A stretch of DNA of 64,000 bases. Origin: an uncultured Oscillospiraceae bacterium. GTDB lineage: Bacteria > Bacillota > Clostridia > Oscillospirales > Oscillospiraceae. The notes under the pieces are model-generated. The model was not told the DNA's origin and did not search any database. It worked only from the letters and a program-made list of their open reading frames with translations. Every line of letters starts with the position of its first letter. Positions within the stretch are counted from its first letter, which is position 1. Positions 1-8,110 of the stretch are shown here, piece by piece. The position numbers were made by a program, and so were the translations under genes. The stretch lies in assembly GCA_944382965.1 (NCBI GenBank), contig CALWOA010000007.1, forward strand, positions 47,586 to 111,585, read 5' to 3'.

Positions 1-129
1 GCCTATAACCTGGATCTGGAACGTCTGCGCCGGTGCTACATCTGCGAAGCGGACAGCCGGTATGGCATGGTTCCCTTCTGCGCCTACAATCTGACCGACA
101 ATTCCGGTCGTTCCTTGTATCGAAGATGA
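1..129 (+). CDS. C-terminal end of a TrsS-like radical SAM protein (partial)
   Basis: Frame 1 is open from the window edge to a TGA at 127-129 and encodes 42 residues. The visible tail contains two cysteines (CYIC) and the segment PFCAYNLT followed by GRSLYRR. As I remember them, such tails close radical SAM (seleno)proteins of the TrsS type, which neighbour XdhC-type maturation genes. The following CoA-ligase gene begins inside this stop codon (ATGA overlap), so the two are translationally coupled. The radical SAM core with its CxxxCxxC motif lies outside the window, so the call rests on the tail and on gene context. Confidence 0.6.
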   Translation, partial: AYNLDLERLRRCYICEADSRYGMVPFCAYNLTDNSGRSLYRR

Positions 130-1331
130 AGAAAAGCAATTTGGACAACTGGATTATGCAAACCGAGTCTCTTCCCGAGCTGACCCGGGCGGGACTGGAG
201 GCGCTGCAGCTTCGCAAACTGAACCAAACCCTGTCCCGGGCCAAAAGCCATGGCGGGATTTATGCCCATTATCCGGATCATATCGAATCTTTGCAAGACC
301 TGCAAACCCTTCCCTTCACTACTGCGCAAATGCTGAGCGCTGGAGCAGGAAATTTCCTGCTCTGCTCCCAATCTCAAGTCAGCCGGGTAATCTCTGGCAG
401 CACCTCCGGCACCTCTGGCCCGGCGAAGCGAGTATTCTATACCCAGGACGATTTGGAACACACGGTAGGGTTCTTTGCAGCGGGCATCGGGGAAATGCTG
501 CATCCGGGAGAACGCTGCTTCATTGCCTTTCCTTTCAGCGGCCCTTTCGGCCTTGGCGATCTGATTGCCCAGGCTGTGGAGCGTCTCAAGGGCATTCCCA
601 TCCGGGCAGGCTTTGGGCAAAGCTGGGGAGATGTATGCCGCCTAGTGAGGCAAACCCAGCCCCAGACCTACATTGGCTTTCCGGTTCCCTTGTTGGGTCT
701 GGCTCGGGTATATGACAAGGACTTTCCCATTCAGCGGGCCTTGGTTTCTGCCGATGCCTGCCCGGCGGGGGTAATGCAGGCCCTGGAACAGATTTTGGGC
801 AGCAAACTCTATCCCCACTACGGCAGCCGGGAATGCGGTTTGGGTGGCGCTATTACCTGCCCCGCCTTCCAGGGGATGCACCTGCGGGAAAATCACATCA
901 TTGGAGAAATTGTGGATGCCCACGGCACCGCTGTGCCGGAAGGCGCTTATGGAGAATTGGTGATTACTACCATTGGTTTGGAAGCCATGCCCCTGATCCG
1001 CTACCGCACCGGGGACTACACCCGATTTCTGCCCCCTTGTCCCTGCGGAAGTGTTACACGGCGCATTGACACCGTCTCCCGAAAATCTGGCCCTATCTCC
1101 ATGGAAGCTCTGGACAGCGCCCTGTTTTCCCTGCCGGGAGTCATCGACTACCAAGCCAGACTGGATGGTCGTTTGCTTCTGGACGTCCGGGTATCGGAAC
1201 CGGGGTTAGAAGAAATCATCCGGGCAAAGGCAGCTGTCTGCTGTCCCCGCCAGTCCATTCAGGTTCAAACCACCCCTTTTTCTTACCAGGATACGCCCTT
1301 CTATTCGGGAAAACGTCGGATTTTGGAATAA
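126..1331 (+). CDS. DVU_1553-type AMP-dependent CoA ligase (PaaK-like)
   Basis: A 401-residue member of the acyl-adenylate/phenylacetate-CoA ligase fold. The phosphate-binding loop GSTSGTSGP lies at about residues 91-99, the adenylate motif is represented by YGSRE, and the hinge motif by YRTGD, followed by a CPCG cysteine pair. It is shorter than ordinary PaaK (about 430). I chose ATG 126 rather than an upstream in-frame ATG because it overlaps the TGA of the preceding gene (ATGA). Family members of this length sit beside TrsS, NTP transferase and XdhC genes, exactly as here. The substrate is unknown; a role in building or attaching part of a molybdenum-hydroxylase cofactor is inference from neighbours. 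Confidence 0.8.
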   Translation: MKKSNLDNWIMQTESLPELTRAGLEALQLRKLNQTLSRAKSHGGIYAHYPDHIESLQDLQTLPFTTAQMLSAGAGNFLLCSQSQVSRVISGSTSGTSGPAKRVFYTQDDLEHTVGFFAAGIGEMLHPGERCFIAFPFSGPFGLGDLIAQAVERLKGIPIRAGFGQSWGDVCRLVRQTQPQTYIGFPVPLLGLARVYDKDFPIQRALVSADACPAGVMQALEQILGSKLYPHYGSRECGLGGAITCPAFQGMHLRENHIIGEIVDAHGTAVPEGAYGELVITTIGLEAMPLIRYRTGDYTRFLPPCPCGSVTRRIDTVSRKSGPISMEALDSALFSLPGVIDYQARLDGRLLLDVRVSEPGLEEIIRAKAAVCCPRQSIQVQTTPFSYQDTPFYSGKRRILE

Positions 1332-1341
1332 CATATGAGAA

Positions 1342-1378
1342 TTGCCCAGGACCTGCCTGCCGGACAGATCCTGGGCAA
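1342..1378. terminator. Bidirectional hairpin between convergent genes
   Basis: A perfect 10-bp stem (TTGCCCAGGA at 1342-1351 with TCCTGGGCAA at 1369-1378) lies in the 54-bp gap between the convergent CoA ligase and methyltransferase genes. T-runs on both sides are poor, so efficiency is uncertain. Confidence 0.55.
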
Positions 1379-1385
1379 ATTGCGC

Positions 1386-2351
1386 TTATCGCGTTTTCCC
1401 AACTTTACATAGTACCAGAGTGCCATTCCGGTCCGGAATCGGAACTGCCGGAATCGGTTGTCCAAGTTCCTGCTGATAACGATCCAGTGCTTGGGCTATC
1501 CCCGGCAATGCAGGATTGCCCCAGTCATGGAGCAGGAGAAATCCTCCCCCGTGGATTCTGGGCCAAAACCAGCGCAGCCCTTCCAAAGTACTGCCGAAAA
1601 AATCCACGTCCAGTGACACCAGGCAGAACCCCTCCTCCACCTCACGGGCAGAATCGGGAAAAAATCCCGGACATATCACCGCCTGGTCAGGAAAGGGCAG
1701 TACTGCCTTCACCCCCTCCACCGTGGTCTGCTTGTGCGCTTCCTGCAACCCAGCGGTGGGGGCATCTTTCGGAGAAAACCCGGAAAAGCTGTCGAACAAA
1801 TAGAGTTTTCGCTCCGGCATCAAAAAATTGATGCACCGGGCAAACATCCCTTTGTATACTCCCAGCTCCGCTGCCGCCCCGCTGATCTGCGCCGCCTGAC
1901 GGCACAGCAGTTCCAGAGAGGCCAGCCGGACATAATCCCCCGCCAGCCACCGGTCCGGAAGCCGGGAGTGGCGTAATTGTCCCGGGCAGGCAACCACCTG
2001 CTGCCGGGGCAGCAGCTTGTCCAGCAGCTCATCTCCCAGCAGGTCTGATGCGATTTGGCAATGTTGGTTCCGGTCCGCTATCTCCCAGGAGTTCTTCAAA
2101 AATAGCATCCGTTCCCGGGGGATTCCCAACGCTTCACATTGCCGGGCAATCTGCTCTGTTTGTCGGCTGGTAACGATCACCAGATCGCAGTTCTCCACAG
2201 GCAACTTTTCCGGAAGCAATACCGGCCTTCCCAAAAAGGTTTCCCCGAATGGGGCGTTATCCACAAATGCCGCAATCTGCTCCGGCTTCAGCCCCTGCTC
2301 CACCAGTTCCGACGCACCGCACCCCGTTCCCCATACGTAGATACCCGCCAT
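1386..2351 (-). CDS. TylF/MycF-type SAM-dependent methyltransferase with N-terminal Rossmann-like domain
   Basis: A protein of 321 residues. The first ~90 residues look like a small nucleotide-binding sensor domain (GTGCG glycine loop near the N-terminus, VDN, VIVTS). The C-terminal ~200 residues resemble the macrocin O-methyltransferase (TylF) fold: ELGVYKG, LYLFDSFSGF, then the acidic segment SLDVDFF and LLLHDW, which in this family bind SAM and a divalent metal. ATG 2351 was chosen because GGGAGG lies 7 bases upstream; longer in-frame starts lack a site. It is read against all its neighbours, in the middle of the cofactor block. Whether it works on the same product or was inserted there cannot be told. 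The substrate is unknown. Confidence 0.7.
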   Translation of the reverse strand: MAGIYVWGTGCGASELVEQGLKPEQIAAFVDNAPFGETFLGRPVLLPEKLPVENCDLVIVTSRQTEQIARQCEALGIPRERMLFLKNSWEIADRNQHCQIASDLLGDELLDKLLPRQQVVACPGQLRHSRLPDRWLAGDYVRLASLELLCRQAAQISGAAAELGVYKGMFARCINFLMPERKLYLFDSFSGFSPKDAPTAGLQEAHKQTTVEGVKAVLPFPDQAVICPGFFPDSAREVEEGFCLVSLDVDFFGSTLEGLRWFWPRIHGGGFLLLHDWGNPALPGIAQALDRYQQELGQPIPAVPIPDRNGTLVLCKVGKTR

Positions 2352-2455
2352 TGTGATCCCTCCCTTTCTTTTCTCTATTTCCGCTGCCTTTGACGAAATT
2401 TTCTTTTCCATTATATCAAATATGCACAAACTTTCAATATCATCGAAAGAGTATA

Positions 2456-2484
2456 TTTACATATCATCCAATCTACGCTATAGT
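2456..2484 (+). promoter_or_regulatory. Sigma-A promoter of the cofactor/transport operon
   Basis: TTTACA at 2456-2461 and TATAGT at 2479-2484 are separated by exactly 17 bp. The site lies 65 bp before the first start codon of the nine-gene operon, which has an AGGAGG ribosome binding site. Confidence 0.75.
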
Positions 2485-2548
2485 GTTTGCAAGGACTTAT
2501 ATTGAAATGCAAGTTGCTTTTTGATACAATTTAGAGGAGGTTGTTCCC

Positions 2549-3475
2549 ATGCAGACTGCCGCCTTAATCGTTGCCGCAGGCAAATCCTCCCGAATGGGAC
2601 AGTTCAAGCCTATGCTCAGCATCGGGTCCATTTCCGTAGCTCAGCGTGTTGTGGCTACGCTGAGCCAGGCTGGTGTGAGCAAAATTGTCATGGTCACCGG
2701 CTGCAATGCCACCATGCTGGAACGCCATCTCAGTGGAAACGGAATTATTTTCCTGCGCAATGAGCAGTACGCCACCACCCAGATGTTTGACTCCGCTAAA
2801 ATCGGCCTTGCTTACTTGCAGGACAAGTGTGACCGGGTGTTGTTTACCCCGGTGGACGTGCCGCTCTTCACCGCCGGTACTGTCCGGGCGCTGCTGGATT
2901 CCGATGCGGCGTTGGCCTGTCCGGAATGTAGAGGGCAGCAGGGGCACCCCATTTTAATCAGCGCCGCCCTGATTCCGGAAATTCTGGCAGACTGCGGCGC
3001 CCAGGGTCTGCGGGGCGCCTTGGAGCGATGTTCCCAGCCCATTGTCCCTGTTGCGGTGGATGATCCAGGCACCCTCCAGGATGCCGATACCCCCGAGGAT
3101 TTTTCCGCCCTGCTGGAGTACCACAACGCACAACTGGTTCGCCCGGTGGTCAGTGTATCGCTATACAAGGAAAAACTATTTTTCGACAGCAAAATCGCCA
3201 TGCTGCTGATGTTGATTTCGGAGACCAGCTCCGTTCGTGCTGCAGGGCAGCGGATGCAGCTGAGTTATTCCAGCTGCTGGAATATCATCCGAACCCTGGA
3301 AAGCCAATTGGGATACTCCCTGGTTGCCCGCAGTCAGGGCGGCGCCGGGGGCAGTACCAGCATGTTAACCGAGCAGGGCAAACAGCTGCTGGCCCAATAC
3401 ACCGCCTACGAGCAGCGCCTGAAAGACCTGGCCAATCAGCTGTATGACGACTATTTTGGAGGGTTGTTTCCATGA
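2549..3475 (+). CDS. MobA-like NTP transferase fused to a ModE/LysR-like HTH domain (DVU_1551 type)
   Basis: A 308-residue two-domain protein. Residues 1 to ~190 are a MobA/MocA-like nucleotidyltransferase with the signature AAGKSSRMGQFKPML at 10-24 and a metal-site acidic segment (TPVDVPLF). Such enzymes transfer CMP or GMP to molybdopterin. Residues ~205-308 look like the winged-helix N-terminal domain of ModE/LysR proteins (SSVRAAGQRMQLSYSS, then TLESQLGYSL). That domain could sense molybdate-cofactor status or regulate this operon, but the fusion's role is inference. It is the first gene after a strong promoter, and its stop overlaps the next start by 4 bases (ATGA). Confidence 0.82.
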   Translation: MQTAALIVAAGKSSRMGQFKPMLSIGSISVAQRVVATLSQAGVSKIVMVTGCNATMLERHLSGNGIIFLRNEQYATTQMFDSAKIGLAYLQDKCDRVLFTPVDVPLFTAGTVRALLDSDAALACPECRGQQGHPILISAALIPEILADCGAQGLRGALERCSQPIVPVAVDDPGTLQDADTPEDFSALLEYHNAQLVRPVVSVSLYKEKLFFDSKIAMLLMLISETSSVRAAGQRMQLSYSSCWNIIRTLESQLGYSLVARSQGGAGGSTSMLTEQGKQLLAQYTAYEQRLKDLANQLYDDYFGGLFP

Positions 3476-4026
3476 AACGGGTCTATCTGATTCGTCACGG
3501 GCTGCCGGACTTCCCCCAAGGGCAGCGGATGTGCCTGGGACGAACCGATCTTCCCCTGGGCGTGACTGGGTTGGAGCAGGCCCGTGCCATGGCGGCTTCT
3601 CTGCCGCCGGTAAGCGCCGTATTTTCCAGCCCCCTGCAAAGAGCGCTGCAAACCGCCCAGGCCATTGGCAATCCTATCATCGTGGAGGGCTTACAGGAAC
3701 TTTCCGCCGGGTATTGGGACGGGCTGCTTTTCTCAGAGATTCAGCAGCGCTATCCAGCACTGTACGCTGCCCGGGGAATTACCCCCGGTCTGCCCCTTCC
3801 CAACGGGGAGTCGGATGAATCGGGGCTTCTTCGCTTCTGCCAGGCCATGGAGCAGGCCGCCGGGATGGCCTCCGGCGATTTCGCCGTGGTGTCCCATGGC
3901 GGCGTAATCCGGCTGTTTCTTCGTCATTTGGGCGGGCATCCCCGGAAACCAGCCTATACAGAAGTTGTCCCACTACTTTACGAAAACGGCAATTTTATTC
4001 TACAGGAGGAAATGCCCCATGCGTAA
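3472..4026 (+). CDS. Histidine phosphatase family protein (CobC/GpmB-like)
   Basis: 184 residues. The catalytic IRHG motif is at residues 7-10 (phosphohistidine His9), the second arginine region is FSSPLQRALQTA, and the C-terminal catalytic histidine is in VVSHGGVIR. This is a complete small member of the phosphoglycerate-mutase-like superfamily. Related enzymes dephosphorylate cobalamin precursors or nucleotides. Here its place between the MobA-like transferase and XdhC suggests removal of a phosphate from a cofactor intermediate. That is inference; the substrate is unknown. It overlaps the previous gene by 4 bases and the next by 8. Confidence 0.8.
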   Translation: MKRVYLIRHGLPDFPQGQRMCLGRTDLPLGVTGLEQARAMAASLPPVSAVFSSPLQRALQTAQAIGNPIIVEGLQELSAGYWDGLLFSEIQQRYPALYAARGITPGLPLPNGESDESGLLRFCQAMEQAAGMASGDFAVVSHGGVIRLFLRHLGGHPRKPAYTEVVPLLYENGNFILQEEMPHA

Positions 4027-5011
4027 TATGCTGAAACTAATGCAATCCCACCTGGAGCAGGGAGAAGACTTGGTACTCCTCACCGTCATCGCCGCCTCCG
4101 GCGCTACGCCCCGGGGCACCGGTGCCAGAATGCTGGTAGGCCCCGGCGGACGGCTGTGCGGCACCATTGGCGGCGGCGCAGTAGAATACCGCTCCCAGCA
4201 GATTGCCAAAAAGGTTCTGGAGGAAAAAAGCTCCTACGGTCACGACTTCTCTCTGACCAAGGACGATGTACAGAACTTAGGAATGATCTGCGGCGGCGCT
4301 GTCACCGTTTATTTTCACTACATTCCCGCCGGAGATCCGGAAACCATTGCCCTGGCCCAGGAGGCAGAACGGCGGTTTTCTCTGGATCAGGACCTGTGGC
4401 TGGTCAGCGACATTGCCGCAGGCGGCACACTTTCTCTGACTGACCGGACCAATACCGAACTGGCACCTCACCTGACCCGCCACCCCCACCGGATTCAGGA
4501 AGATGGAAAAGACCTTTACATTGAACAGATTCACTCCGCCGGAAAGGTGTACATCTTCGGCGGCGGTCATGTGGCCCAGGAATTGGTGCCGGTACTGGCC
4601 CATGTGGGCTTCCGCTGCGTGGTGATGGACGACCGGGCGGAATTTACCCGTCCGGAGCTGTTCCCCGGCGCCCAGCATGTAATCCAGGGAGATCTGCGCA
4701 AAATTTCTGATTACCTGACCATTGGCAGTGAAGATTATGTTTGCGTTATGACCCGGGGGCATGCCTTTGATACTCTGGTACAGGCCCAGGTTCTGAAGTG
4801 CCGCCCCTGCTACTGCGGCGTCATCGGCAGCCGTGCCAAGGCCGCCGGAGTCCGGAAGGTGCTGAAAGAAGAATACGGCCTGACGGATGCAGAACTGGAT
4901 CTGGTCACCACTCCCATCGGCCTGGACATCAAGGGCGAAACCCCGGCGGAAATCGCCATTTCCATCGCCGCCCAGATGATTCTCCACCGGGCGGAGCGAA
5001 ATTGTCAATGA
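4019..5011 (+). CDS. xdhC: XdhC/CoxI family molybdenum-hydroxylase maturation factor
   Basis: 330 residues with the two-domain XdhC layout. The N-terminal part has the family motif ATPRGTGARMLV (residues ~28-39) and GTIGGGAVE. The C-terminal part is a Rossmann domain beginning YIFGGGHVAQEL, with VIGSRAKA and the closing IGLDIKGETPAEIAISIAAQ. XdhC binds molybdenum cofactor, promotes its sulfuration and delivers it to xanthine-dehydrogenase-type enzymes. The start is ATG 4019 with AGGAGG 9 bases upstream, inside the 3' end of the phosphatase gene. No hydroxylase subunit lies in the window, so the client enzyme is probably encoded to the left or elsewhere. Confidence 0.9.
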   Translation: MRNMLKLMQSHLEQGEDLVLLTVIAASGATPRGTGARMLVGPGGRLCGTIGGGAVEYRSQQIAKKVLEEKSSYGHDFSLTKDDVQNLGMICGGAVTVYFHYIPAGDPETIALAQEAERRFSLDQDLWLVSDIAAGGTLSLTDRTNTELAPHLTRHPHRIQEDGKDLYIEQIHSAGKVYIFGGGHVAQELVPVLAHVGFRCVVMDDRAEFTRPELFPGAQHVIQGDLRKISDYLTIGSEDYVCVMTRGHAFDTLVQAQVLKCRPCYCGVIGSRAKAAGVRKVLKEEYGLTDAELDLVTTPIGLDIKGETPAEIAISIAAQMILHRAERNCQ

Positions 5012-5571
5012 GGCGGCGGCTGTTTCTAACCGGGCCTATGGGCTGCGGAAAAAGCACCGCCATTGCCCAGGCCCTGGGCAGCCAAAGTCAGCTGGGAGGC
5101 GGATTCTTCACCCGGCGCAGTGTTGATCCGGATGGACATGCCCGGTCCTTTTTTCTGGAAACCCCGGACGGCAAGGAAAAGGCGGTTTTTCTGGACGTAT
5201 CTCAAGGGCATCCTGTGGTGCATGCGGACGTTTTTTCCCGGCTTGGGGCAAGGCTGCTGGATGACAATACCGCCAGATTCGTGATTCTGGATGAAATCGG
5301 CGGCATTGAAGTACTGTGTCCTGCCTTCATGGAGGCGTTGGAGCGGCTGTGGCAGCGAAACATTCCCTGCATTGGGGTCATCAAGGGTCAGGCCCCGGCC
5401 GCTGCCCTGATCCGCGCTCTGGGTCTGCCGGAAGAATATGCCAAAGTCGCCGGAAATCTGCGGGATTTCCTGGAGAACGATCCGGACACCCTGGTGTATC
5501 ACAGCGAGTATTTTGATGAAACGGCACGGAACTTGGCAATCCAGTGGTGCCGGGAGTATGCATATGAATGA
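5008..5571 (+). CDS. THEP1-like P-loop nucleoside-triphosphatase
   Basis: 187 residues. Walker A is GPMGCGKST at about residues 9-17 and Walker B is VILDEIGGIE at about 93-102; the domain resembles the NTPase_1/THEP1 family (kinase-like fold, general NTP hydrolysis). The start is the ATG overlapping the xdhC stop (ATGA at 5008-5011); longer in-frame extensions run inside xdhC. In this block it may act as a chaperone-like GTPase/ATPase, as MobB-like P-loop proteins do in molybdenum metabolism, but that role is inference. Confidence 0.78.
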   Translation: MRRRLFLTGPMGCGKSTAIAQALGSQSQLGGGFFTRRSVDPDGHARSFFLETPDGKEKAVFLDVSQGHPVVHADVFSRLGARLLDDNTARFVILDEIGGIEVLCPAFMEALERLWQRNIPCIGVIKGQAPAAALIRALGLPEEYAKVAGNLRDFLENDPDTLVYHSEYFDETARNLAIQWCREYAYE

Positions 5572-6304
5572 TTTTTTCGCGCTTTATGATGTCCTGCTGG
5601 AAGGTGTTCCGGATCTGCCTGTTTTGAATGCTTTGTCCTGCGACTGCTGGACGGGGGTGGAAACCCAAGATGGCTTCGGTCTTGCCATGACCACCCCGGG
5701 AGATACCATTGCCCCCATGTTGTTCCGGCCCTATGATGCCTTATCTCTGAGAGAACTCTCCCAGGGAGTAAAAAGCTGGAATTTCACAGAAGCCGGCTTT
5801 TCCATGGCCGCCATCAACGCGGGGTACAATACCGAAGGGCATTTGCAGCAGCTGCAAGCCCTGGAACCCTTTGAACACTACTGCACCCGGGGACTGGATG
5901 TAAGCGGTAAGCGCATCGGCGTGGTGGGGCATCTGAACATGCCGGAATTTATCCGCCTGGAGGCCAAAGAAGTATGGATTCTGGAGCGTAAACCCCAACC
6001 CGGGGACTACCCGGACTCCGCCTGTGAGTTGCTGCTTCCCCGGTGCGATATTGTTCTGATTACCGCAAGCACCCTGGTAAACAAAACCCTGCCCCGGCTT
6101 CTGGAGCTTTGTGCCGACGCTTACACCATTCTTACCGGCCCCACCTGCCCAATGTGTCCGGCACTGCTGGACATGGGATTTGACCGTCTGGCGGGACTGG
6201 TGGTTACGAACCGCCCCGGCATGAAAGAAAAAATCTCCGCCAACCTGCCCGGCCCGCCCTATCCCCTGGGCCAGCCGTTTCTGCTGACGAGGGAACGCCT
6301 ATGA
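5564..6304 (+). CDS. DUF4213/DUF364 protein, putative heavy-metal chelation domain
   Basis: 246 residues. The N-terminal ~75 residues fit the DUF4213 enolase-N-like segment (FGLAMTTPGDT, LRELSQGVKSWN). The rest fits DUF364: AAINAGYNT, a Rossmann-like IGVVGHLNM, and ITASTLVNKTLPRLLEL. ATG 5564 was chosen because GGAG lies 8 bases upstream; it overlaps the NTPase stop by 8 bases. A CPMCP cysteine pair sits in the loop where, as I remember, other members have GPSTPLSP. That could be a metal ligand (inference). DUF364 genes commonly sit beside FecCD-type transporters, as here. Confidence 0.75.
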   Translation: MNDFFALYDVLLEGVPDLPVLNALSCDCWTGVETQDGFGLAMTTPGDTIAPMLFRPYDALSLRELSQGVKSWNFTEAGFSMAAINAGYNTEGHLQQLQALEPFEHYCTRGLDVSGKRIGVVGHLNMPEFIRLEAKEVWILERKPQPGDYPDSACELLLPRCDIVLITASTLVNKTLPRLLELCADAYTILTGPTCPMCPALLDMGFDRLAGLVVTNRPGMKEKISANLPGPPYPLGQPFLLTRERL

Positions 6305-7326
6305 AACAAACCTTTCTCACCCCCCGCAACAAAATCATTCTGCTGGCAGTGCTTCTGATTGTGTGCATCCTGGGTTCGTTCACCCTGGGGCACTACCCGG
6401 TTCCCCTGCCCCAGCTGCTGGGCATTCTGGGTGAGCGCTTGGGGCTGCCAATCCAGCCCTTCTGGACAACCCAGATGGAAACGGCGGTATGGAATATCCG
6501 CCTGCCCCGGGTGCTGCTGAGCGTTCTGGTGGGAGCCTGTCTTGCCGGAGCCGGTGCCAGCTATCAAGGCATTTTCCAAAACCCTATGGCCTCCCCGGAT
6601 ATCTTGGGCGCTTCCGCCGGAGCGGGATTCGGCGCTGCCCTGGCCATTCTGGCAGGTTTTTCCAGTGTGGGTATTACCCTAGGGGCTTTTGTGTGCAGCC
6701 TGGGCACGGTGGCTCTGGTATTCACCGTCAGCCGCCACGCCAAAGGTGATCGGATTCTGGGACTGGTACTGGCAGGAATTATGGTTAGCTCTCTGTTCCA
6801 AGCCGGAACCTCCTTTATCAAGTTGGTGGCAGACCCTACCAACAAACTGCCTCAGATTACTTACTGGCTCATGGGCAGCCTGTCCGGGGCCAAATGGCAG
6901 GAGCTTGGGTTCGTCCTGATTCCCATGCTGGCAGGACTGATTCCCCTGCTTTTGCTGCGCTGGCAGCTGAACGTGGTCACCATGGGCGACGACGAAGCCC
7001 GGGCCATGGGTGTCAACGCCCCGAAAGTACGGCTTTGGGTGGTACTGTGTTCCACCCTTGTCACCGCCTCCGCCGTCTCCGTCAGCGGTATGATCGGCTG
7101 GGTGGGACTGGTGATTCCCCATATGCTCCGGCGGCTGGTGGGTTCAGATTACCGCTACCTCATGCCCGGCTCTATGCTGGGCGGCAGTGTGTTTTTGCTG
7201 ATCGTAGACAACGTCTCCCGCAATGCCACCACGGCGGGCATCCCCATCGGCATCCTTACCGCCTTCATCGGCGCGCCCTTCTTCCTGTGGCTGATTACCG
7301 GAAAGGGGGATCATTATGAGCATTGA
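6301..7326 (+). CDS. FecCD-type ABC importer permease (candidate molybdate/tungstate, MolB-like)
   Basis: 341 residues, very hydrophobic, with the ~10 membrane segments of the BtuC/FecCD family. Family motifs are visible: RLPRVLLSVLVGACLAGAGA, GIFQNPMASPDILGASAGAGFG, the coupling segment RAMGVN, and SVSGMIGWVGLVIPHMLR near the end. It forms a type II importer with the two following genes. Fec-type systems carry siderophores, haem or cobalamin, but the Haemophilus MolBCA system of this type imports molybdate and tungstate. Given xdhC and the MobA-like gene in the same operon, molybdate/tungstate is the most likely substrate. This is inference from context only. Confidence 0.85.
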   Translation: MKQTFLTPRNKIILLAVLLIVCILGSFTLGHYPVPLPQLLGILGERLGLPIQPFWTTQMETAVWNIRLPRVLLSVLVGACLAGAGASYQGIFQNPMASPDILGASAGAGFGAALAILAGFSSVGITLGAFVCSLGTVALVFTVSRHAKGDRILGLVLAGIMVSSLFQAGTSFIKLVADPTNKLPQITYWLMGSLSGAKWQELGFVLIPMLAGLIPLLLLRWQLNVVTMGDDEARAMGVNAPKVRLWVVLCSTLVTASAVSVSGMIGWVGLVIPHMLRRLVGSDYRYLMPGSMLGGSVFLLIVDNVSRNATTAGIPIGILTAFIGAPFFLWLITGKGDHYEH

Positions 7327-8110
7327 AGTTCGGAACCTGGGTTTTTCCTACGACTCCCGGCAGGTGCTGCACGACATCAGCTTTTCCGTGGGAAAAGGGG
7401 AGTTTTTATCCATTCTTGGCCCCAACGGTGTAGGAAAAAGCACCCTGTTTCGCTGCATTCTGGGACTTTTGTCCGGCTATACCGGAACCGTCATGGTCGA
7501 TGGTGTAGATGCCCGGAGCTTTTCCGTCCGGGAAGCTGCCAAGCACATCGCCTACATTCCCCAATCCAGTCGTCCCATTTTCAATTACAGCGTATTCGAC
7601 ATCGTCCTTATGGGACGCAGCAGCAGCCTGTCCCCCTTCCGCAGCCCCAGCAAGCAGGATAATGACCGCTGCCGCTGGGCACTGGAAAAGGTGGGTATTT
7701 CCCATCTGTCCCAACGGTGCTATCACCGGCTCTCCGGCGGTGAACAGCAGCTGGTGCTCATCGCCCGGGCTTTGGTGCAAGATGCCCCCATTCTCATGCT
7801 GGACGAACCCACCGCCAACCTGGACTTCGGCAATCAGCTGCTGGTGCTGGAACAGGCCCGCAGTCTGGCTCTGGAAGGCTACACCGTCATTCAGACCACC
7901 CACCACCCGGAGCAGAGCTACCTGTTCTCCCACCGCATCCTGGCCATCCAGAACGGGCAGGTGCTGACCCAAGGCACCCCCGCCCAAGTACTCACTCCAG
8001 AAACCATGAAACTTCTGTATGGTGTCGACGTGGATGTGGTCAGTCTGTATGAAGATAAAGCCCGAATCTGCATTCCCAAAAATATTACACGTCAGGAGGT
8101 ATCGTCATGA
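7316..8110 (+). CDS. FepC/MolC-like ABC importer ATPase
   Basis: 264 residues. Walker A is GPNGVGKST at about residues 37-45, the Q-loop region is YIPQSSRP, the signature is LSGGEQQLVLIARAL, and Walker B with D-loop is ILMLDEPTANLD. The H-loop is TTHHPEQ. This is the standard layout for metal-chelate importer ATPases. The start overlaps the permease gene by 11 bases, and its stop overlaps the lipoprotein gene by 4 bases, so the three subunits are translationally coupled. Confidence 0.9.
   Translation: MSIEVRNLGFSYDSRQVLHDISFSVGKGEFLSILGPNGVGKSTLFRCILGLLSGYTGTVMVDGVDARSFSVREAAKHIAYIPQSSRPIFNYSVFDIVLMGRSSSLSPFRSPSKQDNDRCRWALEKVGISHLSQRCYHRLSGGEQQLVLIARALVQDAPILMLDEPTANLDFGNQLLVLEQARSLALEGYTVIQTTHHPEQSYLFSHRILAIQNGQVLTQGTPAQVLTPETMKLLYGVDVDVVSLYEDKARICIPKNITRQEVSS

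Noticed and set aside
33-125. In-frame upstream extension of the CoA ligase to ATG 33
   Set aside because: This part overlaps the frame of the TrsS-like tail. ATG 126 overlaps that gene's stop codon and gives the normal family start.
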